DNA from: G020354945 sp964570585
GTDB taxonomy: Bacteria > Omnitrophota > Gorgyraeia > JABMRG01 > JAFGKX01
Direction: 5' to 3'
DNA: 64,000 nucleotides
NCBI GenBank assembly: GCA_964570585.1
Contig: CAZMYR010000002.1
Location: 36,144-100,143, forward strand
Part shown: piece after piece, positions 34,765 through 43,343 of the stretch
Layout: the number at the start of each line of letters is the position of its first letter
How positions within the stretch are numbered: position 1 is the stretch's first letter
Translations under genes and position numbers: made by a program
The notes under the pieces: generated by a model
Told to the model about the DNA's origin: nothing
What the model saw: the letters and a program-made list of their open reading frames with translations, nothing else
Databases searched by the model: none

Positions 34765-36660
34765 CTAACTATCTTTGACTCCTTTAAGAAAAGCAAAACT
34801 GTGAATGTGAGGGATAAAACCTTTAGTATGTATCTTTAAGGTATGCTCCCCTTCACAGGCGTCGAGGGTTGTTTCTTTAAGCCAGCGTAAATCTTCCGTT
34901 GTCCAGCCAGAGGTTGTAGAATTCAATGCCTTTCTTTTAATTAAATTGGCATCAAAATAAAGTTCAACCGGACGCAGCTTATTAGTTGCATAATAAGACC
35001 AGAGCTCGTATCTGCCACCTTCCTTAAAATGCTTCTTATATTCGGCAAAGCAAAACCCCTCGCCGCCATCAATTACCATGCCCTTACCAAATATATGCTC
35101 TTGAATATTTAGATTTCCTGATTTAAATTTACTGGCAGGAATAATAAGCTTTATCTGCGCCTCAGGGAGACTGTAGTCTCCCTTTGCCTTTCTTTTCATA
35201 GTAAGTTGATGATTTAAACCCTTTTGTTTTTTATCTGAAAAAAATGACTCCTTAATCTGTAAATTCATACCTACATTATCGCAAGACTTATAGCAATTAA
35301 TCTCTTTAAAATAAGGGTCGCTTTTAGGTAGGGACTTTGTCTTATATCTAAACTCTCGATAAGCAGGAGAGTCCCAGATTTCTAAAAAATTATTCTTGTA
35401 AATATTGCCCAAAGGCTTAAGCACTGCTTTACAGCAAGGGATAACTTCACCGGTAGATAAAACCCGTGAGTATGTCCAACCCATATAACAGGGGAGATTA
35501 TCAATTATGTCCTTTTCATAGACCTGCTCATATATATTAGCTGAATTTAATCGGCGCATAAAAGAACCAAAACCCAATATTGTTAAAAAGTTAAAGGTAA
35601 TCTTGCTATTTTCACCAACAGGACAAAAGTTTTTAAGCTGAGGGCATTTTTTGCAATCCTCTTTAGAGAATTTAAAGGTCATTTTATTATCGACCTCATT
35701 AATCAAAGGATTCACTTTAGTGGGTAGAGTAGAAAATCCCTCAGGACATCTCAACGAATGCATGGCCTCTTTTCCAACGCCATCTTTGTCTTTTAACCAC
35801 TCCTTAAGAAAGAAATTTGGATAAATCCTTATAAATCGGCCGGGGAATTCCCTCAATTCCTTATCTTTTGCAACCTTTTGAGTTTTAAAATCGAGCAATC
35901 CTAATTCCTTAAAATATAAATCCCTGTGCTTGGTCAAGGCATCAAATTGCTCTTTGATATCTTTTACTTGCTGATCAGATAGAGCCAAAAATGAAGTTTC
36001 ATCTTTAATGATATCCATTACCTGGAATTCAATAGACTCAACTTGTGTATCTAAAGCAAAATCAATCATCTGCTGGATTTCCCTATAATTTAGATTACAA
36101 ATTACGTTATAAATCTTTATATGGGGAAGATATTTATTTCCTTTAGTCTTTAACCTGGAGAGTCTCTTAAGACTATTTTTTATTTTATAAAAATCTACTT
36201 CTGTCTTGCCGGGGTGAGTCTCTATATATGTTTCTGGGGTGGCAGCCCAGATACTTGCCGTAATCATATCCACGCCTAAATCGATGAGCCTTTTTGCTCT
36301 TTCCTCATCAATCAAGGTAAAATTGGTAATTATGTTAAGTTTTAGCTCTTTCATTTTTATTAATTCTATAATTTCTATAATATCGGGATGTAAAAATGGC
36401 TCGCCTGCGCCAGAAAGAAAAATTTCCTCTGTCCCTGAACGAGACAAGTCTTCGATTAATGTCTTGACTTTTGCGAATGGTAAACTAAGATTTTTATCAC
36501 GCGGTGGATTCTTTATAAAAGAAGAGTGCACCCAGCAACCGATACAGTTGTTATTGCATTTACCGGTTAGGTCAATCTGAACAATCCCTGGACCAGTAAA
36601 GGCACGCCTACCATCCATTATCCCTTTTAGGGCCGATTGATTAACCTTGGTCTCCAGCAT
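34765..36660 (-). CDS. Radical SAM/SPASM protein with C-terminal CBM6-like domain
   Basis: A 631-residue protein with one radical SAM unit (Cys35, Cys39, Cys42 in GKCNNNCIGC), a cysteine cluster CKKCPQLKNFC and a SPASM-like region (LPCYMGW, CCKAVLKPLGN, CYKSCDNVG). The C-terminal beta-sandwich has RYELWSYYATNKLRPVELYFD and GEHTLKIHTKGFIPH, like CBM6/35 carbohydrate-binding folds. Residues 1-542 match the 1459-residue protein exactly, but the last half of the binding domain differs. The duplication therefore broke inside that domain, which could change which glycan is recognised. Its start overlaps the end of the upstream gene by 20 bases. Confidence 0.85.
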   Translation of the reverse strand: MLETKVNQSALKGIMDGRRAFTGPGIVQIDLTGKCNNNCIGCWVHSSFIKNPPRDKNLSLPFAKVKTLIEDLSRSGTEEIFLSGAGEPFLHPDIIEIIELIKMKELKLNIITNFTLIDEERAKRLIDLGVDMITASIWAATPETYIETHPGKTEVDFYKIKNSLKRLSRLKTKGNKYLPHIKIYNVICNLNYREIQQMIDFALDTQVESIEFQVMDIIKDETSFLALSDQQVKDIKEQFDALTKHRDLYFKELGLLDFKTQKVAKDKELREFPGRFIRIYPNFFLKEWLKDKDGVGKEAMHSLRCPEGFSTLPTKVNPLINEVDNKMTFKFSKEDCKKCPQLKNFCPVGENSKITFNFLTILGFGSFMRRLNSANIYEQVYEKDIIDNLPCYMGWTYSRVLSTGEVIPCCKAVLKPLGNIYKNNFLEIWDSPAYREFRYKTKSLPKSDPYFKEINCYKSCDNVGMNLQIKESFFSDKKQKGLNHQLTMKRKAKGDYSLPEAQIKLIIPASKFKSGNLNIQEHIFGKGMVIDGGEGFCFAEYKKHFKEGGRYELWSYYATNKLRPVELYFDANLIKRKALNSTTSGWTTEDLRWLKETTLDACEGEHTLKIHTKGFIPHIHSFAFLKGVKDS

Positions 36661-36680
36661 TTAAATACCTTTTTCTTTTT
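35035..36680. repeat. 1646-bp direct repeat, copy 2
   Basis: Second copy of 33111-34756. The left boundary is inside the CBM6-like domain and the right boundary is about 20 bases beyond the ATG of the 631-residue gene, inside the 3' end of the gene at 36641-39010. Confidence 0.88.
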
Positions 36681-39010
36681 TTCCGGGCAAACTTTAAATA
36701 ATCCCGAGTCTTAAAGAGCGCATATTTGAAACCATATTTTTGGAGATAATCTCTGAATCTTCCTATGTCTCCCCAAAAACCTCGTTTTTTCCGAAGGTAT
36801 TCTCCCCATAGCCGATATGCAAACCCTTTCGCCCTTTCTAAATCCTGAGGACTAAGGTTATCGGGTTGAAATACGCAACGATAATGACCATCGTACTTAG
36901 ACCAATCCTTAGTTAAAATTCTACCTTGTCTATCTAATTCCTCAAAAAGCCTTGTCCCCGGAAATGGAGTAAGAATAGAGAATTGCACTGAGTCAGGCTC
37001 TGAGCTTAAAGCATAATCTATAGTTTTCTGAATGGTATCTTTGGTCTCTCCATATATGCCAAAGGTAAAGGTAAGGTGAACCTTTATGCCCAAATTTTTG
37101 GTTATTTTTATTATCCGGTCAACTTTCTGGAAATTCATATTTTTTTGATAATTTCTTAGTAATCTCTCAAATATAGATTCAACGCCATATTTCACTGCCC
37201 AAAGCCCGGCGGATTTCATCTCTGTCAGAATCTCCTCGTCCATCAGATCGGGCCTTGCCATAATTGCCCAAGGAATGTTCTGCAAACCTTTTTCCTTTAT
37301 TGCCTGACAAAATCTCAACATCCTTTCTTTACCAATATTAAAGGTACCGTCGTCGAAGTACACAGATTTAAAGCCTTCTCCCTTTACTAAATATTCCATT
37401 TCATCAACTACGTCTTTTATATCCCGAGTCCTATAAAGATTGCTTTGATATAAAACCTGCGGCCAGAGACAAAAGTTGCAACCAAAAGGACAACCACGCG
37501 AAGCAAGCATCTGAACCGAAGGGGAGGGAATGTCCCCTGGCAGATCCCAGTATTTATCCATAGGTAGCTGCTTTCGATTGGGTCGGGGGAAAAGATTGAT
37601 ATCTAACAGAGGTTGTTTAGGATTTTTAACTACCTCTTTATCCATACGATAAATTAACCCTTTTACCTTAGATAAATCCCCATTTTCTTGAAGCCTCTTG
37701 ATTAGCTCTAATAAACTAAATTCATATTCTCCATATAAAACAAAATCTATAAATAAGTGTTCTTTTAGAAATTGCGGTTTATAGATCTCCGAGTTAGGCC
37801 CACAAAGAATTATGGGTATTCCTGCCTCATGGATTTTCTCTAACATCCTTAAATCATCATAAAATGAGGGGATAGATGTCTCAGCAACTAAATAATGGAA
37901 ATCCATACCTAAAATCTTTTCTATAAAAGTATCCTCGCCTAGCTCTTCGGCAATAGCATCAATTATATGAGCCTCAATATTATGTTTTCCTAATAAAGAG
38001 GTGGCGTAAGCAAGAAAAAATGGGAAAGGCAGATAATTACCTTCGCTCCTGTCTTTAATATGCGGCCAGCGGGAGCCGGCGCGTACTCCCCATTTGCCTT
38101 CTCTTTGCCAGGGAAGATTGACTAACAAAACCTTTAACCTTTCTTTGCCTTTACCCCTCTCTGTCCTGGCCTTAACCTCCTGGAGAAACTGCTGCCGGTA
38201 ATTTTCTATTCTTCGATCCAAAAGACTATCATTCTTAAATAGGACAATCTTGCCAGAGAAAAAATTGTAATCACCGGGCAAATAATAATTTTTTTCCTCG
38301 CCATCAACCATCCTTGCCCCTAAAACATGAGCATTGATATCGATAGATGAATTCTGGATCAAGGGAAAAATCTGGCCAAATTTATTATCCTCAAATTCTA
38401 GAACTAAAGAAGGTAGAAAATCCCCTTCAGTAAAGAACCTTGCTCCAACCATCCGGCTGGACTTATTGGTTAAGGATATATCTAACCAACCTTTTACTTG
38501 AGGAAAATCTCTCTGGTCATATCCATTAATCCAGCTTTTATATCGAGAGGACACCAAGCAAGCTACTCGTCTTTCATCAATACACAAGCCTTCCTTTACC
38601 TCCATAGTTATCTTCCATGTAATCTCTTTATCTTTCTTTATGAAAATACGCCAGGTCTGGGTTACCGGTAAATTCTTCCACCTATTTTTAAGAATAAAGT
38701 AATCTTTTCCCTTCTCTACTATTTGCCAGTCTGCCCGGGAAGAATCTGTCCATCTACCCAAGGTATTTATGGCTGAATTTAAACCTATTCCCGGGGTAAT
38801 TTCACTCTCCTGCCAATATATACTTATTCCCAAACTATTGAAGAAAAGCCTAATTCCTCCTGCGCCGATACTATTCCGGGAAAGTCTTTTCTTCCGTCGG
38901 GAACTTCTAACAATAAAAATAAAGTATTTTACACCCCGCCACAGGGCATAAAGTAACCCTCTATTTCCTAAATGTCCCTTAAATTTTTGCCGGTTATTCT
39001 TCAGGCTCAA
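36641..39010 (-). CDS. Cobalamin radical SAM protein with N-terminal tryptophan-rich module
   Basis: A 789-residue protein in which the module comes first. Residues 53-260 have WQESEITPGIGL, RWTDSSRADW, LPVTQTW, RYKSWINGYDQRDFP and FSGKIVL. A short helical linker (262-290) follows. Then comes a class B radical SAM enzyme: a B12-type domain from 291 (RLKVLLVNLPWQRE), which is longer than usual before its first helix, and Cys507, Cys511 and Cys514 in SRGCPFGCNFC. AVKYGVESIFE and FTFGIYGETKD complete the barrel. The swap of module order relative to 26157-28280 shows that the module is an independent domain. It overlaps its upstream neighbour by 17 bases. Confidence 0.86.
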   Translation of the reverse strand: MSLKNNRQKFKGHLGNRGLLYALWRGVKYFIFIVRSSRRKKRLSRNSIGAGGIRLFFNSLGISIYWQESEITPGIGLNSAINTLGRWTDSSRADWQIVEKGKDYFILKNRWKNLPVTQTWRIFIKKDKEITWKITMEVKEGLCIDERRVACLVSSRYKSWINGYDQRDFPQVKGWLDISLTNKSSRMVGARFFTEGDFLPSLVLEFEDNKFGQIFPLIQNSSIDINAHVLGARMVDGEEKNYYLPGDYNFFSGKIVLFKNDSLLDRRIENYRQQFLQEVKARTERGKGKERLKVLLVNLPWQREGKWGVRAGSRWPHIKDRSEGNYLPFPFFLAYATSLLGKHNIEAHIIDAIAEELGEDTFIEKILGMDFHYLVAETSIPSFYDDLRMLEKIHEAGIPIILCGPNSEIYKPQFLKEHLFIDFVLYGEYEFSLLELIKRLQENGDLSKVKGLIYRMDKEVVKNPKQPLLDINLFPRPNRKQLPMDKYWDLPGDIPSPSVQMLASRGCPFGCNFCLWPQVLYQSNLYRTRDIKDVVDEMEYLVKGEGFKSVYFDDGTFNIGKERMLRFCQAIKEKGLQNIPWAIMARPDLMDEEILTEMKSAGLWAVKYGVESIFERLLRNYQKNMNFQKVDRIIKITKNLGIKVHLTFTFGIYGETKDTIQKTIDYALSSEPDSVQFSILTPFPGTRLFEELDRQGRILTKDWSKYDGHYRCVFQPDNLSPQDLERAKGFAYRLWGEYLRKKRGFWGDIGRFRDYLQKYGFKYALFKTRDYLKFARKKRKRYLNAGDQG

Positions 39011-41032
39011 TCTTTATCCCTCCCTCAAAACTTATACTGTCTCCCTTTTGGAGAACCTGATTTACTAAAGGTATCTGATACTGAAGAAGCCTTGCCTGAT
39101 AAAAATTATCGCTATTTTCCACTATGGCCCGAAAATTCTTTCTATCCTTAGAGCAAATAAACTCTAATAGAGGCAATCCTATTCCTTCTACCCTTAAAGA
39201 ATCAATCTCGGCCGGGCCATACCAGAATCTAAAAGGTAAGATATCGTAATCCGGGGTATATTCATCTAAAAACTCCCCTGACTTTGAACCAACAATCCAA
39301 CTTTTATATTTATTACTTAACATAGTATTGGCCTGAAAAATCTCTAACTCAGTATTCTGAAAGGCGCTTACCTTGACCTTCCAAAGTATGATATTTTTAT
39401 TTAATTTGACCAACCAACTCTGCCTTAAGGGAAGATGAAACATTATTCCTTCTAATCTTAAAAAATCATCCCCCCTTTCCTCAAGGGTCCACACCCCCTG
39501 GGATGAATCATGCCAGATTCCTCGACAACGTAAAGAGCTATAAATGCTTAAGCCCGAGGTTATCTCTTTACCTTTAAAGAAGACCTTGGCCAAGCCCCCA
39601 TTAAAAACTATCTGCAAATCTCCTTCTTCTACTTTCCAAATTTCCTCCAAACCTTCATCCTTAGAAAATAGCTTTCGATTAAAATGCAACTCTAATTTTA
39701 AAGAAACTCTCTCATTAGCCTTAAGAAATTGCTGTTCTATTGGTAGAAAATGGAAAAAATTTATTTTTGTTATTCTCTTACCTCCTTTTATTTCTTTCAA
39801 AAGACCAAGTATATTCCTCGGGCCTAAAAAATCAAGAAATAAAGAGGGATTTTCTTCTCCTTCGGTACTGACACAAACCTGGGAGGTTTTATTATATTTT
39901 AATCGGGTAGGAAATATATCCTTAATGCAATCCTTCAGGCTAAACTCGCCTTTTTCTGATGAAGTCTTCCAGAGGGTATATTCATCCAGGCACTCTAAGC
40001 CCAACTCTATTCGATAGAGATTCATATCCTCTTTAGCAGTTATTTGAGTATCTACCTCTAAGCAATCATCTCCTAAAGCAAGCTGCCAGGTTTGAACTAT
40101 TGGTAATGAAAAGTAATCAATCTCTATGTTCATTTTTGAAGAAGAAGGTTTCTCTACATTATTAAAAAATATATTATAAGAACTAACTCTTCCCTTATCT
40201 GTGTCCAGGGTAGCATATAATCCTACCCCTCGAGTAATCTCTCTGTCCTGATGATACAGCCTTAGAGTCTTTTTCTCCAAATCAGCATAAAGCCTTATCG
40301 GCCCTTGAGAGATAGTCCTGGAGAATATAATTTGCTCTTTTTGCTTTCTCTCTCTCCGGGCCTTTTCTTCTCCTTTTTGCCTTAAATAATCCTTGATACT
40401 ATCCTCCTTCTCCAATATCCCTAACCCCAAATCAAGGTGTAACTTCTGGGAGGGCTTAAATCTAATCCCCTTCAAATAGGCCTGCAGGCCTCGGGAGTTA
40501 ATCTGGCTGGGGCTATTCTGGATATAGGCCAGGGAGTTGTTTTTATCCTTGTTTAGGTCAAATACTACCGCGGGTAAATCTTTTCGCTTCCTTAGTCCAA
40601 ATATTCTGGCTTTACTATCCTCTAAGGGGATATCCTCCCAGGCCAGGGTATGGGAAGGAAATTCCTCCTGTTGATGACCACAGAACCACACCTGGTAGGT
40701 ATCCTTCAGCAGGAGGCCGGCTTTAAAAGTGTCCAGAGTTAAGGGGTGCCTGGTTTGAGTATCGAGCCTCCATTCAAGCTGGCCAGAATCAGTAAAGTTT
40801 AGCTGCCAGGCCTGCTTAAGGCCTAATTCCTTCCACAGCAGGTTAATAAAGAGCCCTTTTCCCTTCCCCTTCCTCCGGAGGTGCCAATCAGCGGTCTGGG
40901 TACCATACCAGCTTCCTTTTATCAGGAAAGAGGTGTGTAAACCAGCCAGGTTGGTAATCTCGGTATCCTGATAATATAGCCTTAGAGTCTTTTTCTCCAA
41001 ATCAGCATAAAGCCTTATCGGCCCTTGAGAGA
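38994..41032 (-). CDS. Three-copy tryptophan-rich module array, 5' end cut by the assembly gap
   Basis: A continuous frame of about 679 residues made only of the module. Copy A has YYQDTEIT, WYGTQTADW, LGLKQAW and TYQVWFCG. Copy B has YHQDREIT, LPIVQTW and EYTLWKTS. Copy C has KGKEITSGL, WHDSSQGVW, LPLRQSW and KYKSWIVG. Copies A and B start with the same 52 bases, 720 bases apart (40261-40312 and 40981-41032). No catalytic motif, signal peptide or membrane helix is seen. The TTG at 41000 is not a convincing start, because the frame SQGPIRLYADLEKKTLR continues into the N run. Joining the contigs directly puts this frame in line with the ABC ATPase upstream, so it is probably the C-terminal part of that protein. 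Confidence 0.75.
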
Positions 41033-41132
41033 NNNNNNNNNNNNNNNNNNNNNNNNNNNNNNNNNNNNNNNNNNNNNNNNNNNNNNNNNNNNNNNNNNNN
41101 NNNNNNNNNNNNNNNNNNNNNNNNNNNNNNNN
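41033..41132. other. Assembly gap of 100 N
   Basis: A run of exactly 100 N, a conventional length for a gap of unknown size. The left flank ends within a 52-base sequence that also occurs 720 bases away, so assembly failed at the module repeat. Removing the N run restores ACTATCTCTCAAGGGC, which is present in the intact linker at 40306-40321 on the minus strand, and keeps the reading frame open. Confidence 0.95.
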
Positions 41133-42504
41133 TAGTTCGGGAGACCAGGAGTTGATCTCGATATTGGGTTAGGTAATTGTTAAGAGGGGCTTCTTTTTCG
41201 GAAATAATTATCTTGCCAAGGAAACCTTTTTCTTTTATCGGGTATTGAATTGCCCGGGCAGCCATATTATACCCAGTATTTAGGATCTTGATTGGTTCGG
41301 TTCCCTCAGCTTCAAAAATAAAAGAGGGTAGTCCCTTAGAGGGGCTTTTTACTCCGACAATAGTTGTCAGCCCCTCTACATTTATTTGTTGCCATTTATC
41401 TTCAAAGGCAAAAGGAGGGAACTTTCCTTCTTTATTCACACTGAACCATTGGTCATATTCAGGGCTAAACACTAAACCAACTTGCTTTTCTTTAATTAAT
41501 GGATTGTTCGTATCACAAATACTTATCTTCCAGTCAACTTGCCCTGTCTCAGTTATCTGAATCTTCCAAACCTGACTGATAGATAGTGCTGGCCATACTC
41601 CTTTAGCCTTAATCTCATCTTGGGTTTTAGTCTCAACAACCCACTCAGCATCAGTAGATAAATACCAATGGTCAGCTACAGAGGTAAAAACTGAGCTGTA
41701 ACCTCCAAACTTTTTAGTAATAGGCTTATTTCCCCAATCCAGGATAACCCGGCCATTGTTAAAAATCACCCCTAGATTCCTTTTCTTCAGTCTTGCCCAA
41801 CCCCTCTGGCTTCCTACTATCTCTAAGTAGTTAGCTATTATATCTTTGCTATTCCCATCTAAAATTATCCTTCCTTTCTCCAGGAATAATGTCCTCTTAC
41901 AAAGCTGGTTGAGTATGCCCATATTATGACTGACTAAAATAATGGTTTTACCTTGGTCTTTCAATCCAAAAATTTTCTTCAAGCACCTTCTCTGGGCAGC
42001 CACATCCCCCACAGCTAAGATATCGTCAATCAAAAGAATGTCTGGCTCGACATGAATAGCCAGAGCAAAGGCTAACCGCATATACATACCCTGGGAGTAA
42101 TATTTAACCGGTGCATAAATAAACTTGCCGATATCGGCAAAATTAATTATATCCTGCAATTTGGCCTTTACTTCTTCCTTAGAAATTCTATACATCGAAG
42201 CATTAAGAAAAATATTCTCTATGCCGGTTAACTCAGGATAAAACCCGGTCCCTAATTCCATCAAGCAAGAAACCCGTCCATCTACCTTAATCTCACCCTT
42301 ATCGGGAATCAAAGAGCCGGCGATTATCTTTAAAAGGGTAGTTTTGCCGGCTCCATTTTCTCCAATAATCCCCAGGCACTCTCCCTTCTCTACCTCTAAA
42401 CTAATGCCCTTGAGAGCCCAGATCTCTTCCCAGGTAACTTCATGCTCTCTAACAAATTTAATCCGATACTTTTCCCAAACATCTTTCAGCTCTATTGCAG
42501 TCAT
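41133..42504 (-). CDS. wzt: Polysaccharide ABC exporter ATPase (Wzt-like) with C-terminal module, 3' end in gap
   Basis: The first 230 residues are the nucleotide-binding domain of a Wzt/TagH-type ABC exporter. It has Walker A GENGAGKTT (48-56), the degenerate signature YSQGM (136-140), Walker B LLIDD with AVGD following, and H-loop His193. The usual catalytic Glu after Walker B is Asp161. Residues from about 243 to 440 are a divergent copy of the module (WYLSTDAEW, LSISQVWKI, EYDQWFSV, KFPP, FLGKIII). This is where known Wzt proteins carry a glycan-binding domain. The frame reaches the N run at DQLLVSRT; the residues that a simple read-through places after the gap are in the wrong frame. It starts 2 bases after the permease gene. 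Confidence 0.87.
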
Positions 42505-42506
42505 AT

Positions 42507-43289
42507 TTATATTCTCTTTATAAACCGATGTTCTCCTTTCTTAAAAACATAACCTCCTAATAAGAATATTCCTATTGCCCACAGCAAGCTACCGATAAAC
42601 ATCATCAATCGAATTCTACCGGTGGCTAATAAGATATCGCGGTAACTGACTACATAATAAGTCATAGGATTAAGGAAACTTAGCCAGCGGAATTTTTCCG
42701 GAACCAGGCTCAAGGGATAAAAAACCGGGGTAGCCCAAAACCAGATCATCATCCCGATACTTAAAAGATGGGTTAGATCCCGATAATAAACGTTTATACA
42801 GGAAAATAATAAACTCATCCCAGCACAAAAGAGAAGATGCACTAATATAAATAAAACCAAAACCGGAAGAAAAAAAAGACCTCGTAAACTGGATATAAAA
42901 AAGAAGGGTCCTATTACTCCCACACTGATTAAAAAGAGCAGAAAATTGACCAACACCACCGATAAGGGAATAACTGCCTTGGGCATATTTGCGTGCAAGA
43001 ATAAGCTCTTGGAACTAATCAATGAGTTAGTCGCCTCCATAAGGGAGTTGGAGAAGAATATCCAGGGTAAGATTCCAGCTAAGGCAAATAAAGCAAAATT
43101 CTCAATATGTATCTTAAAAACGACCGTAAAGACAAACTTTATGGCTAAAGCTAAAAGAATAGGTAAGATTACTGTCCAGGCTAACCCTAATCGAGCTTCG
43201 GCATATCTAAGCCTAAAGTTCTTCCTGGCCAGATCAAATAAGATATCTCTGTTTTTGGCAATTTCCCTTAATAGCTCAAGTATAAACAT
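42507..43289 (-). CDS. wzm: Polysaccharide ABC exporter permease (Wzm-like, ABC-2 type)
   Basis: A 260-residue ABC-2 permease with six predicted membrane helices, the usual length for Wzm/TagG/KpsM-type proteins. The N-terminal amphipathic stretch DLARKNFRLRYAEARLGLAW is characteristic: the segment runs just before helix 1. PMTYYVVSYRDILL near the C-terminus is typical too. It pairs with the adjacent ATPase to export a lipid-linked polysaccharide across the cytoplasmic membrane. It lies 54 bases after the radical SAM gene at 43344. Confidence 0.92.
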   Translation of the reverse strand: MFILELLREIAKNRDILFDLARKNFRLRYAEARLGLAWTVILPILLALAIKFVFTVVFKIHIENFALFALAGILPWIFFSNSLMEATNSLISSKSLFLHANMPKAVIPLSVVLVNFLLFLISVGVIGPFFFISSLRGLFFLPVLVLFILVHLLFCAGMSLLFSCINVYYRDLTHLLSIGMMIWFWATPVFYPLSLVPEKFRWLSFLNPMTYYVVSYRDILLATGRIRLMMFIGSLLWAIGIFLLGGYVFKKGEHRFIKRI

Positions 43290-43343
43290 AGAGATTTTTG
43301 AAAAACCAGATATTCCTGATTCTATTTCTTCCTAAGGGTCTGT

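Noticed and set aside
41002..41032. Nine-residue C-terminus (LSRADKALC) for the Wzt-like protein obtained by reading through the N run
   Set aside because: The N run has an arbitrary 100-base length, not a multiple of three, and this frame is not that of the module array. It is an artefact.
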